A DNA stretch of 64,000 nt from Vicugna pacos (lineage: Eukaryota; Chordata; Mammalia; Artiodactyla; Camelidae), in NCBI RefSeq assembly GCF_048564905.1, contig NC_132992.1:20346501-20410500 (forward strand), read 5' to 3'. The stretch's first letter is position 1; every line of letters starts with the position of its first letter. This document shows positions 1-11,290 of this stretch, in pieces. Under the pieces are notes generated by a model. The model did no database searches. It was given only the letters and a program-made list of their open reading frames with translations, and had not been told where the DNA came from. The translations under genes were made by a program, and so were the position numbers.

Positions 1-748
1 TGTTAACATTTTTGCCACCCTTCATGCCCTCTGCCTCTCATTTTTTATTTTTGTTAGACCATTTGAAAATATCTGTGGATATTAATGACATTTCACTCCT
101 TAATCTTTAGCATGCATTTTCTAAAAAAAACCCCAAAACATTCTTTTACGTTTATAATACCACTATCACAATTAAGAAAATTAACACTAATTCAATATCA
201 CCTAATATACAGTTCATATTTGAATTTTTCCAACTGTTCTCAAAATTCTTTTTTATTCTTTTAAATTAAAAAAATCCAGCATCCAATCAAAGTTCATACA
301 TCACATTTGGTTGTTATGTCTCAATCTAGAATAGTTTTCTTGCTTTTTTTAGTTTTTTATGACATTGTTTTAAAGAGTCTAAGACAGTTGTTCCATGACA
401 TGTTCCATAATCTGGAATTGTTTGAGTATTTACTCATAATTAAGTTCAGCATTTTGAACAAGAACACTATAAGAGAATACTGTGTACTTTTTATTATATC
501 ACATCAAGCTGAACATAATGAGAAGTTATTCCAATATTGGTGATGCCAAATTTGATGTTAGTTAAGACAGTGTCTGCCAGATTGTTTTATTGTAAAGGTA
601 TATTGCTCTCCTTTGTAATTAATGAGTAATCTGTGGGGTGATAGTTTTAGATCATAGTTTTAACATCCCCATTAATGATCCTTGCCTAAACCAATTATTT
701 TATTGGGGGCGGCAAAATGAGAATTTTCTATTGTATCATCCTTTCTAA

Positions 749-858
749 ATTTATTAGCTTTTCTTCTGAAAGGAAATTTTCCCTTATCTCATCTTTTCTA
801 CATTTATTAGCTCTTCTTCTGAAAGGAAATTTTCCCTTATCCCATCTTTTCTTTCCTT
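749..858. repeat. 53-bp tandem duplication
   Basis: The unit starting ATTTATTAGCTTTTCTTCTG at 749 is repeated from 802 with very few differences. It leads into a pyrimidine-rich tract at about 840-965. It has no coding sense. Confidence 0.85.
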
Positions 859-965
859 CCTTTCCTCCTTCCATCACATCTTCCTTCCTGCCCTCCATCC
901 TTTTCTCTTTTCCATGTTTCTTCCTCCCTTCCTTCCTCTGTTCTTCCTTTTTTTCTTTCTTTATG
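840..965. repeat. Polypyrimidine (CTTCC)-rich tract
   Basis: Low-complexity C/T tract with CTTCC and TTTC runs; open frames through it are compositional. Confidence 0.8.
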
Positions 966-1653
966 CTTTTGGAATATCCCTTACAGAATCAGGACTTTCA
1001 AAATTTTAATGTATTATAATCCATTACTGGCATTATTCTTTTTTTCCCAACAGCTAGTAATTTATTCCTTTTGTTTAGGTTTAAAAAAACATAGATTTTT
1101 GTTTTTTAAGCTATTTTTATTGTGAACCATCTATAGTAAGTTCTGTACATACACTCTCATCTCATTGCCATCATTCTTTTTGATGCTAAAATTATCCCTT
1201 TTGGCTGTGCATAAAGATTTTGAAGTAAGTCAAAAGAATAGGCAAATTTGAGGCAGGATGGCAAAAGCCAAAAATTTTTCAGTATTGCAAACATTTATTA
1301 AGGGGTATTATTCATAACGTTTAACAAATGGCACAACACAGGAATTAATCAGAATCTACACTGGCAGTAAAGAACTAGTAAATACTGAGTATCTATTAGT
1401 CCCTTAATATTACTGAGAGAAGGAAATTTTCAAATTTTTAATGTGAATAATTGTACTTATTCAAAAATATCTCAATTTTACTTGTACTAGGATAAAAACA
1501 AGGTCAAACTAGATAATGTTCAATAAAAGCACGTCCTTTAAATCCCTTTGAATCATTGGTGCTAACGTGTAACAAGTACACATTTTTAAGATTACATTGC
1601 TTTCAAAATTTTTTAAAACTGTAGATTCTAATTGAGTACCTTAATTTACTTAC

Positions 1654-1715
1654 CTTTTCCATCAGAAAATGTTGGCCTTGTTCCCAAATAAAACTACCAA
1701 TTTTTCTTCTTATTT
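1654..1715 (-). CDS. TERB2: TERB2 coding exon 4
   Basis: 62-nt exon with acceptor CTGTTACAG-type end at 1718-1716 (CAG) and consensus donor GTAAGT at 1653-1648. It encodes [21 protein letters not shown] and ends on a codon boundary at residue 116. Later exons were sought in 1-1650 and not found; they should lie beyond the left edge. Confidence 0.92.
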
Positions 1716-4700
1716 CTGTAATAAAAACAAATCCAGTACTATTTTTTTGAAGTAACTTTGTAGAATTTTCTAATTGCTTGAGGCTTGAAATCTCTAGGTC
1801 AGCATTATTTCACTTGAATCAAAATTACCTGAAATACTTGTTTAAAATGCAGATTCTTACTGAACTAGATCATTGAGGAGAAGCTCAGGAACTTGCATTT
1901 CTAACAAACTCTCCAGATAATTCCAATGCATTATGAGAACCATTGTTGCAAACTTTTTCTGCTATAATATATATATCTCCATCAGATGTCAGTGTTTTTA
2001 GGCCCAGCATTAATAAAGAAGGTAATTTTACAGTCAAAATGAAAGGTATAAAATCCCCAAATTTGTAGAGCAGAGATCCTTAAGAATTCAATAACTTACT
2101 TTGCTAAAAGAAGGTTGGATGACCAACATGTCTAGTGTGCATAGTAGTGCTGGAATTCTACAATGCTCAGCATGACAAAGGACTATGTGGTCATCTTAAA
2201 TCAATTATCTCAATAGTTTACAGTAGTCCACTCAAGGACAAAGAGTCAACATTCCTTTAGACCTAAACTGTCCAATACAGTACCCACTAGAGTAGGCACA
2301 TGTGGGTACCATACTGAAATATGTGGCTGGGCCAAATTGAGATGTGCTGTGTTTAAAATAAACCCTAGATTTCAAATTTAGTATCAAAAAGAGAATGTAA
2401 AATATTTCAATAATTTTTATACTGATTTTATATTAAAATATTTTATATATGTCAGGTTAAATAAAGTATATTTTAAAAATTATTTTCATCTATTTCTTTT
2501 TATTATTTTTAATGTAGCTACTAGAAAATTTAAAATTAGTATATGGCTTACAGTTGCCCCTCACACTTCTACTAGACAATTCTGGCCTAGATAGATAATT
2601 ATACCTTTTATTTTTTAAAAGGAGCATGTTTTCATTTAAAACAGATTTAAAATTTTAAATACATTTTAATGTAAGATGCTAAACTCAAAGAGTTAATAGA
2701 AGTGATAACTTAAAATCAGATCAGATAGTCATTCCACAATATAAGCTCCCTGAAGATGGGTATTCATTAGTTCAGTTTTTGAGTAAATCAATTCTATCCA
2801 GTCATTTATTTGCATAATCACTTAGAACAATTTATTGTTGTAAGTTATAACTAGGTCTCGGCAGGACATCAACTATGGAAGGAACCCAATCTTTGGGGTT
2901 TCTAAAGCTCTTCTATAGAAATATTTTCCAATTTTTTTTTAATACTCTGCTCACTGGGAATTTGTACTATCTTCAATCTGTCTTACTAGAGATGGACACA
3001 TACCCACCAAGAAACACATAAAAACCATCAACGGATGACTGGATAAACAAGATGTGGTATATTTATACAATGCAAATCAAAACTACAATGAGGTATCACC
3101 TCACACCAGTCAGAATGGCCGTCATTCAAAAGTCCAAAAATGACAAATGCTGGAGAGGCTGTGGAGAAAAGGCAACCCTCCTACACTGCTGGTGGGAATG
3201 CAGTTTGGTGCAGCCACTGTGGGAAACAGTATGGAGATTCCTCAAAAGACTAGGAATAGACTTACCATGTGACCCAGGAATCCCGCTCCTGGGCTTATAT
3301 CCAGAAGGAACCCTACTTCAGGATGACACCTGCACCCCAATGTTCATAGCAGCACTATTTACAATAGCCAAGACATGGAAACAGCCTAAATGTCCATCAA
3401 CATATGACTGGATAAAGAAGATGTGATATATTTATACAATGAAATACTACTCAGCCATAAAAACCGACAACATAATGCCATTTGCAGCAACATGGATGCT
3501 CCTGGAGAATATCATTCTAAGTGAAGTAAGCCAGAAAGAGAAAGAAAAATACCATATGAGATCGCTCATATGTGGAATCTAAACAAACAAACAAAGCATA
3601 AATACAAAACAGAAACAGACTCATAGACATAGAATACAAACTTGTGGTTACCAAGGGGGCGGAGGGTGGGAAGGGATAGATGGGATTTCAAAATTGTAGA
3701 ATAGATAAACAAGATTATACTGTATAGCACAGGGAAATATATACAAGATCTTATTGTAGCTCACAGAGAAAAAAATGTGACAATGAATATATATATGTTC
3801 ATGTATAACTGAAAAATTGTGCTCTACACTGGAATTTGACACAACATTGTAAAATGATTATAAATCAATAAAAAATGTTTAAAAAAAAAGAAACACTGGA
3901 TAATAATGCAAGACCTACAAAAATGGAATATTTAAAGTTAGCCCATAAAAGACAGGAGTTGGACAGAAAAGGATAAGAAAGGGTGTTCCAAGAAGGGAAA
4001 ACTAAAAGAACTAATCTCAGAAGCAATTTACTTGCCCTTTACTTCACAAGGTTGCTGAAATAATTAATATGAAAGTGCTTTCAATAATATAAAGAACAAT
4101 ATAAACACATGGGTTTATTATCACATTGAATCTTGAAATATCAGAAAAAAATCCAGAAAAATAATAAGATTCAAAACTAGCAAAGCACATTTATTGCATA
4201 CTCACAGGTCAGCCTACTTAATATATTATCTCATTTTATCCTCAAAAGAACTCGAGAGAAATTGCTAGGTCACAAAATTAGTAAATGTTGGACGGTGAAC
4301 AATGTGAGGACAAGATCTGTGTCTATCTTATTCACCACTTAATCTCTAGTACCTGGGTTGAAACATGGCACACAGTAGCAGCTCCGTGAATGCATGAATG
4401 AACAATAAACAAAGCTAGTATACACACCCAAGGAAATGTGATCTGAAGTCTATGCATTTCCACTTACATTAATTGATACAAAACAAAAATCTCTGACTGA
4501 AAACAAAGATCAGTAAAGTTGGGTAATACAGCTAAATTTGGCCATCTAGGGATTAGATGAAAGATCTTCACTAACCTTTTTGCAGGCATGCAGGAGGAAG
4601 AATGAAATGACCTAAAGCCACCGAGTTTTTTATTTCAGCATTAGCTACTGCAGAGAGATAGTAGGCATGAAAAACTGTAGCATTATCTTCTATGTAATCG

Positions 4701-5714
4701 AGACTCTGATATATTCTAGGAGAAAGGAAGGAAATATTTTAGGTTATGAAATGAACAAGAATGTATTCAACCTTTCAAAAGAAATAAATGAGTGGAAGCA
4801 GGTAGAATTATCTGTAGGTATTCAGGAGACTGGCGCAGTGAGGAGGGGCAGCCAGGAAAGTGATCAGACTTCTGTTTTGTAAACACAATGGGACAGCAAT
4901 GCGAAGGTGGATCACAGGTAGACTGGAGGCAGAACATCCTCTCAGAAAGTTACTGTGATAGGAAATGAGGTAACTTAGAGTGTATACTAAGGTGGTGGCA
5001 GTAAGAACAAAGAACATTTACAGGGGTACAATCCGTGGTGTTTGGCCATGGATTAATTAATGGATTCATGGGTGTAGGAGTTATTATTCAAAAGGAACTA
5101 CCAAGGTTTTATGAGGGGCAATCAGGAAATTTGATTTAACCATATTGAATATGAGGGCCCTCCAAGGCGCCACATGAATGTGGGAGAGGCAGTTGGAAAC
5201 ACACACAACTGGAACTCAGGAAGAGACTCGAGGGCTAGGTAGAAGACCATGCCACTGAGACAGAAAGGAGAGAGAAAAGTTACCTATTCCACATCCGCCC
5301 CCTAACCCCGCCGCCGCCGCCATCCCGCCCCAAGCACGTCTAGGACTGAAAAAGTGGCGTTTCCAGTCTCTTCCTATTATTAGTATTTATTGGTGCATTT
5401 TAACTTCTGTCTTCAACTCCTGGCTCAACATGACCCAAATGGCACTGCCAGGTGGGCTTCAGGTACCTCAGCGTGTCCGGGTGTGACGCATCGCAGCTGA
5501 ACAAGAAGTCGGCGTCCCTCGGGTCACTGATCGTCCCCCCTTCAGCCACTGCGGAGGCAAAGGCACAAAGTGAGCCTAGTAAGTACCCTGGAGCCAAGGT
5601 ACCAGTGGGAGGTGTACCACATCACCCACACCTTCCACTTAGCTTCCTACCCCAGAACTGCCTCAGGTCGCGGCTGACGCTGCGGCAGAACCAACCCCGC
5701 TGCCCTTGAAACAT
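1654..5714 (-). CDS. TERB2: TERB2 (telomere repeat-binding bouquet formation protein 2), exons 1-4, 3' part outside window
   Basis: TERB2 works with TERB1 and MAJIN to tether telomeres to the inner nuclear membrane in meiotic prophase (family knowledge). Four minus-strand exons, 5714-5651, 5548-5467, 4715-4576 and 1715-1654, each have AG acceptors and GT donors and join in phase to 348 nt, giving residues 1-116. Recognised peptides are [65 protein letters not shown] and [12 protein letters not shown], which match human TERB2 (C15orf43) as I remember it with few changes. The part seen corresponds roughly to the N-terminal region reported to bind TERB1; the MAJIN-binding C-terminus is not in the window. 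No stop or frameshift is seen. The gene is downstream of TRIM69 on the same strand, about 5 kb away, and starts in a CpG-rich promoter. Confidence 0.93.
1795..1930 (+). mobile_element. MER5A-like hAT DNA transposon fragment
   Basis: The stretch with AAAATGCAGATTC, an AACTTGCATTTCTAACAA block and GAGAACCATTG matches the layout of the nonautonomous hAT family MER5A in diverged form. It lies in the TERB2 exon 3-4 intron. Confidence 0.55.
2262..2582. mobile_element. Nonautonomous hAT-type DNA transposon, family uncertain
   Basis: Left end CTGTCCAATACAGTACCCA and right end TCTACTAGACAATTCTGG are imperfect inverted repeats of each other, flanking an AT-rich middle. This resembles the Charlie-type families ending in CTGTCCAATAG. 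I cannot name the family safely. Confidence 0.55.
3018..3887 (+). mobile_element. 5'-truncated camelid L1 copy with poly(A)
   Basis: The end of L1 ORF2 (C-terminal motif WIKKM, then YSAIK-type end) is followed by a 3' UTR and poly(A). Target-site duplication AAGAAACAC at 3009-3017 and 3888-3896. A 48-nt block at 3025-3072 is an out-of-place copy of the segment at 3394-3441. The copy lies in the TERB2 intron between exons 3 and 4, antisense to the gene. Confidence 0.9.
4150..4290 (-). mobile_element. MIR SINE fragment (diverged)
   Basis: Contains the MIR-like run around ATTATCTCATTTTATCCTCA followed by a weak GGTCACAAAATTAGTAA core. Orientation is uncertain because the copy is old. Confidence 0.5.
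4305..4420 (+). mobile_element. L2 LINE 3' end
   Basis: Shows the L2 3' end pattern: TGTGTCTATCTTATTCACCA, a CTAGTACCTGG block, GGCACACAGTAG and a tail with TGAATGCATGAATGAA. Confidence 0.75.
4576..4715 (-). CDS. TERB2: TERB2 coding exon 3
   Basis: 140-nt exon with acceptor CTAG at 4719-4716 and donor GTTAG at 4575-4571. It completes the split Arg codon and encodes [20 protein letters not shown] through [10 protein letters not shown]. The frame is open and in phase with its neighbours. Confidence 0.94.
5467..5548 (-). CDS. TERB2: TERB2 coding exon 2
   Basis: 82-nt exon with acceptor CAG at 5551-5549 and donor GTACC at 5466-5462. It reads [11 protein letters not shown] and then [14 protein letters not shown] with a split final Arg codon. 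The intron separating it from exon 1 is only about 100 bases. Confidence 0.93.
5651..5714 (-). CDS. TERB2: TERB2 coding exon 1
   Basis: The ATG at 5714-5712 sits in a GGCGCC ATG context just downstream (minus sense) of two CCAAT boxes. It encodes 21 residues beginning [10 protein letters not shown] and ending DLRQFW, plus one base. The donor is GTAGG at 5650-5646. The start is chosen because it reproduces the human N-terminus. Confidence 0.92.
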
Positions 5715-5859
5715 GGCGCCGCCTCACAAGGGAGGATGTGGGGGAGGGGGGCCGAGAGTCGAGATCGCTGATTGGCCCCAGGTCCGAAGCCACACTCCAT
5801 GATTGGTTCTCAGAGTAATGGGCGGGAAAAGCCTGAGGCACAAGGAAGAAGGTTCCGTC

Positions 5860-5949
5860 GATACTAGTCTGTGGTGAGCGGCTCTTGGGATTGTGGAGAA
5901 GCCTCTCAGATTTACCTGTTATGGCGGAGGAGGAAGGTCTGTTGTGCTT
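5860..5949 (+). other. Candidate divergent first exon opposite TERB2
   Basis: On the plus strand, just across the promoter from TERB2, an ATG at 5921-5923 opens a short frame reading M-A-E-E-E-G-L-L-C. It is followed immediately by a consensus donor, CTT then GTAAGT, at 5950. Unspliced, the frame stops at once (TTG TAA). I do not recognise the peptide and found no partner exon. It may be the first exon of a divergent noncoding transcript or a chance pattern in GC-rich DNA. Confidence 0.3.
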
Positions 5950-6169
5950 GTAAGTTTTAAACCCTGAGTATTAAAGTTATTGTTCTTTGTTATTATTTTG
6001 AAGCAAAACCCGTTTTATCATTTCATCTATAAATGTGTCAGTTGGACTCTAAAAGGTGAAGTCTTCTTAAAAACATAACACAACATCGTTATCACACTTA
6101 AAAAATAGTAATTCTTTAATATAGTCATATATCACCAGTGGTCAAATTATATATATATATTTTTTGCAG

Positions 6170-7010
6170 TTTCACCCCTAAACCCCCTTACAGAAAAGCT
6201 ATATTTCTCTGGTGTTGAGTCGATTTAATCTAAAATTTCAAAAATATTGATATAAAGTTGACCATAAAATCTTTTATAATATTTATGAATGTTTGTAGTT
6301 CTGTAGCAATGGTTCCTTTTTCATTTCTGACATTAATTACTTGTGCTTTCTTATTTCTTAGTCTTACCAAAGGTTTGTCATTTTTATTAGCCTTTCAGAC
6401 ACTTCTGACACTGTTGATACTCTCATACATTTCTTTTCTATATCATTAATTTCTGCTCTTATAATTTCCTACTTTTCTAGCTTTCAATTGCTGTACTTTT
6501 TTTCATTTCTTGAAAGAGATGGCTTATTTTCATCCTTTGTTTTTCTAATATGTGCATATAAGGCTGCAAATTTTCTTTAAACTGTTTGCCAGTTAAAGAT
6601 GTCACTTTTTCTGTTACCATTCAATTCAAAATATGTTCAGATTTCCAACTGAGTTTCTTGATTTATGGATTATTTAAAATATTTTTTAAATTTCCAAATT
6701 CATGTGATTATTTAGTTGTCTTGTTTTTATTGGTTTCTGGTTTAAATGCATTAATATCAAAGAATATGGATTGTGTGATTATAATCCTTTAAAATTTGTT
6801 GAAATTTTCTTTTTGACTGAAGTATGTGATCAGTGTTCCATGTGTGTTTGTAAAGAATGTCCTGCAGCTGTTGGATATTCTTGTTTGTCGGGTACGTTGT
6901 TCTACATATGTTCATTGAGTCAAGTTTGTTAATCATATTGTCTTATTCTATCCATTACTGAGAGAGGCATGGTAAAAATCTACTTTATTTGTGGGTTTTT
7001 CAATTCCTTC
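6170..7010 (-). mobile_element. Old L1 ORF2 fragment
   Basis: Read on the minus strand this is diverged L1 ORF2 from the family with the plus-strand landmark TTCATTTCTGACATTAATTA. Heavily mutated; no long frame. It lies in the TRIM69-TERB2 intergenic interval. Confidence 0.6.
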
Positions 7011-7079
7011 TTGTTAATTTTTTATTTATGTATAGTGAAATTATGTTGTTAGGTACATGCAAATGTACACTTGTTTTTC

Positions 7080-7990
7080 TAGTTGATTGAACAATTAAGC
7101 GCTTGAATATGAAAGGCAAAACTTTAAAACATAGACTAGAACACAGGAGAGTATCTCTGGCCTCTGAGAAAGATTTTTTGGAAATAGTAGGAGAAGATAT
7201 TTTGCAGTGCAAATAACCAACAAAGAATTGGTATCTAGAACATATAAATAACCCTATGAATCAATAAGAGACACAATATGACGCAAAATGGGCAAACACC
7301 TATATAGGCATTTTGCAGAAGAGGAAATTTAAATGGCCAAGATACTTATAAAAAGATGCTCAACCACAGAGGTAATTAGGGGAATGCAAACTAAAACTAA
7401 GAGATACCATTATGCACTCACCTTACTGATAAAGATTGAATTGGCACTCCCACTGCTGGTGGCAGTGTAAATCGGCACAATCGCTTTGATCAACAATTCA
7501 TCATTACTCGAAGATGTGCATACCATATGAACCAGCACTTATTAGATATAAACCTAGAGAAACTCTTGCTCCCATTTACAGGTACACATGTACAATAATG
7601 TTTATGACAACACTGTTGCTAATAGCAACAGCAACAGCAACAACTGAAAAAAATAGTGACTAGAAACAACTTCTTACCTATTAACAGTAGTTTGGATATT
7701 TAAATTATTGGATTTTCATACACTGGAATATAACATAAGTTTGAATTTTTAAAAAGCTAAGGAAGACATACATGATTCCACTCATTTAAAGTTCAAAGAA
7801 TAGTCATGATGAAGCCATACTTTTCAGGAATACTTATATATGTAGAATGGAAAAAACTGAACAGTACATTTGTTAGAAAGATACATCCATGAATTATTTG
7901 CAAAAAGGAAAAAATCAAATATACAAAATGTAGAAGAGTGATTACCTCAGGGCTGAGAGAGGTAGTAGGAGGCCTTCAAGTGTATTGATT
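7080..7990 (+). mobile_element. Old L1 ORF2 C-terminal end and 3' UTR
   Basis: Landmarks in L1 order: ATGGGCAAACACCTATATAG, TGCTGGTGGCAGTGTAAATC, and a 3' UTR with ATTACCTCAGGGCTGAGAGA. Very diverged. Confidence 0.6.
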
Positions 7991-8589
7991 CTGTTCTATT
8001 TCCAAAGCTAGACAGTCAATTAATGAATTTTTGTGTGTGTTATTGCCTAAACCGTACATATGCATTACATACACTCTTCTGTATGTGTTTTACAAGGCTT
8101 TCTCCTTTGAGGTTCTCACCTCAGTGAATTCCAATACACAATTGGGGCCTCTTTATCCTCTACTTCATACAAGGATTTCTGTTGTTGTTGTCACTATTTG
8201 CCTCATCTCCTGTGGTCTGAGAGAAAATAGTATATAAGATAGCCCTGATCACGCTTCTTAGTGAATACTATTCAGAGCCTATTTCTAGCAGGGAAGTCCC
8301 ATACTGGTGTTTTATAATTCATACTCATTAGAAGGATTCCTGCCTTTAATTATAATCTAAGTTCTAAGTAGACAGATTGTTCAAATCATTTGATATAGAA
8401 TAACCAATTATCTGGGAAAACTGTGAGGAAATAAACTTGTGTCATCTACGTTAAAATAAATGCTGGAGAGCTGAGGTAGTATGTCAGAGAAAGTATTAAG
8501 GTGGACTCCTACAGATAGTGGAAAATATGTACACACTTGTGGCCTGTCCTAATTCCCCTGGTGATCTGAATAAAACATTCATTTTTTTC

Positions 8590-8800
8590 TTTTCCTTTTT
8601 TAAAAAACAATTTTATTGTGGTACAATTTACATCTCATAAAATTTTCCCATTATAAGTTTAGAGTTCACTCATTTCTATTATATTAATATGCTATGCAAC
8701 CATCACCACAAAACATCATTTTTAAGAAGTATATTTTCCAAATTTATATTCATTCCTACTCATCTCTCACTACGTCTAACTTAATCACATCTTTTCCTTA
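8590..8800 (-). mobile_element. Old L1 3' UTR fragment
   Basis: TTTTATTGTGGTACAATTTA at the left end, then TGCAACCATCACCACAAAAC, is the reverse of an old L1 3' tail. Confidence 0.6.
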
Positions 8801-9099
8801 GAATTTTCTCTTCCTATTCTGGTGAAGATTGACCTCCTCTTTTTGTGATCTCTACAGCACTTGTCTGTCCCCAAGGACAGACTTTAGATATCATTTATCT
8901 AGAATTCTGTATGACTTAACTAGGTCCTCTTCTTCTATCCCCCAAACTCTTTATCATATTACTTGAAATTCTGTACTACAGTGCCTAAAACCCTACCATT
9001 ACAAGTATTTACTTATTTAATATGAACTAGTTATATATATAATTCAAGATAAAATGTTATTAGCTAGTAAGTACTATTGTGTTGGTGTTAAATTCTGAA

Positions 9100-9365
9100 T
9101 TTGATAATTTAGTTCTGTGATTATGTAAAAGAATACCTTGGTTCTTAGAAGATGCTTGCTGATGTATTTGGGAATAAGGATCATAATGCCTGCAACTTAA
9201 TCTCAAGCAGTTCAGCAAAAATAACATTAGTAGTAATTATACACACACACAAAATCATATGGGGTGGATGTGGGGAGAGAGACTAAGAAAATGTGACAAA
9301 ATTTTAATAATTGGTAATCTAGGTAGAGAGTATATGGGAGTTTATCATACAAATATGCAGTTCTT
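9100..9365 (+). mobile_element. Old L1-type 3' UTR fragment
   Basis: Resembles the L1M 3' UTR with AAGATGCTTGCTGATGTATT and CTTAATCTCAAGCAGTTCAG, containing a short CA run at 9241-9250. Diverged. Confidence 0.45.
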
Positions 9366-9414
9366 CTCTAAGTTTAATTTTTTTAAGATTAAAAAAAGAG
9401 AAATCATGCTCCTT

Positions 9415-9545
9415 TAGTTCGGTGGTTCTCTGCCCTAGCCACACATTAGAGAGTTTTTAGAAACTGCAAATGCCTGGGCCCCACTTGCTAGAAATTCTTA
9501 TTTAATTGATTTTAGGTGATTTGAATTTATTTTAAACCTCTTGAG
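9415..9545 (+). mobile_element. MER5B-like hAT DNA transposon fragment
   Basis: Starts GGTGGTTCTCTGCCCTAGCC, then CACACATTAGAGAG and TGCCTGGGCCCCAC, following the MER5B layout; the far terminal repeat is not clear. Confidence 0.6.
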
Positions 9546-10748
9546 AGGAACAATTTTTTCTTTTTATACTTGTTTTATATCCTTCAGATCATTTAACAAG
9601 GTTCCAGGCACAAAACAGGTCCTCATTACACTCTGCTTGAAGTGAATTAATTTTTTTAAGGATTTTCTTAAATGTAGCCATAACATATTGTGACTATTTA
9701 CCCATCAGTAGCTATAAATGTATGTATATTATATATGCCAACACTACATGAATATTACCTGTAGTGTGTACATTCCTTCTCATTATGACAGATAGGATAG
9801 GGGGCTTTTACCCTGCCAAAAGTGCTGTGCTAATTGTAATTTAGAGGGCCATGCTGCAGGTCCTAAATACTACCCCCTCCCCCCAAAAAAACTGTCAGAT
9901 AGAGAGACTAAAACCCAGATAGATGGGACTTCCAGGGAAAGGAAATAGGGATGGTTTATCAAGGGGTACTGCTGAGATCAATAATCCTAAGAACTTGAGA
10001 CTTAGAAGGAACAAGTTGGAGGATGAGTATATTGGAGAGGACAAGATGAAATATACTGATATTTAAATTACAGGCAGGAATGATTTAAAGGACATAGTCA
10101 AAAGTGGATAAAATACATAAATGTATTTGAATACAGAAAAGCAAGTGCCCCATAGATAGGTAAAGCAAGAAAAAGGGACTGAGAAAGAGTCAGAGATTTA
10201 CTGGACTAAAAAGTATCTTGAGAGAATTCAAGATAAAACTATAAACAAGCCTAGACCATTTCCTATTTTGTTCTTTAAATCTCTGGAACAGTTTTTTAAA
10301 ATTACAGTAACAAGTTACAGAAAAGAAATGTGTTACAAAATTTATATTAAAGATAATTAAATAGGAAGATGAATACATATCTAAAAATTAATCTATTGAG
10401 AGTCACTATGCTGGAGAATATAGACAGGATGATAGAATTTCTGAACATGTTTGAAAAGGATTCGTGAGCATCGAAAATTCAAGTTACAATTTGCTCCAGT
10501 AGCAATGGAATGATGGTCACACTCATGAGAGTGGCCCCTGTGTCATAGTAGACCCCAGCAAATTAGAACTACATCTTGAAAAGCTCCAGTGAAATCCACT
10601 TGGAACTCTGAGAATGGAATTCAATTCGTGAATCCTCTTTTCATCATTCGAGAGTTCCCCATAAATTGGGAAAAGAAATCAGTGAGACTGGTAAACTATT
10701 TCAATGCCTCTTTAATAACGCTCTGAATTTATACAATAGTATGACAGA

Positions 10749-11290
10749 TTACTGTGGATGTAAGATACGCAATGGTTCTTTATTCTCTCCACCGTCATTA
10801 AGGCAAGGACAGAAGTAGGGATAAAGTTTCTCCATGAAAATGTTGCTGAAAGTGTAAATGTGGGTCATAGTTTTAGCATTGTAGAAGGACACTTGCCCTC
10901 CCTCATAATCCAGGTATATGCCCACTTTGTTGAGGTTGTTAGTCAGTTTCAGACTGCAAGAAGGCAAATCCAGAGCCTTTAGATCAGTTTGGTTCCTCAG
11001 TCTTAAAAGCCAGAATCCTTGCTCAGGAGTTAGAGGACAGCTGCCTTTCCGGATGATGGATTCTCGGACGACTCCAACTGTCCATTTTGTCTTCTTTGCT
11101 ACTTCTACTTCCCAGTACCACTTTCCAGATGTGAAGCCTTTTGAGCCCAGCACAGCCACACTTGAGTCAAACCTCTCTGGATCATCGGGCATTACCTGCT
11201 TAATGTCACCATGCCATACACTGGTTCGGCTTTTGGAGAGCACCAGATTTGGGTGAGCAGTTTTAGGGTCCAGGGTTAAAGGAGATAGTC
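10749..11290 (-). CDS. TRIM69: TRIM69 coding exon 7 (PRY-SPRY, stop)
   Basis: 542-nt terminal coding exon, residues 321-500, with acceptor CTTACCAG ending at 11291 and stop TAA at 10751-10749 after LHILHPQ-like RILHPQ. It holds PRY motif [13 protein letters not shown] and SPRY motifs [19 protein letters not shown] and [13 protein letters not shown]. No canonical AATAAA was seen close downstream, so the 3' UTR end is not placed. Confidence 0.96.

Larger units (their letters stand above)
5290..5870. promoter_or_regulatory. CpG-rich TERB2 promoter region
   Basis: A GC-rich block with many CpGs starts with a CCG run near 5308-5322 and extends past the TERB2 start. Minus-sense features upstream of the ATG at 5714 are two CCAAT boxes (plus-strand GATTGG at about 5769 and 5801) and a TTTCCCGCC-like E2F/GC-box site at about 5820-5828. 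E2F6-type sites are common in promoters of meiotic genes, so this fits a germ-line gene; actual factor binding is inference. Confidence 0.7.

Noticed and set aside
3052-3426. 124-codon frame ending WIKKM as a gene
   Set aside because: It is the C-terminal part of L1 ORF2, including a chimeric start from the out-of-order block.
10640-10748. Polyadenylation signal for TRIM69 just after the stop
   Set aside because: No minus-strand AATAAA or ATTAAA was clear in this interval, so no terminator is reported.
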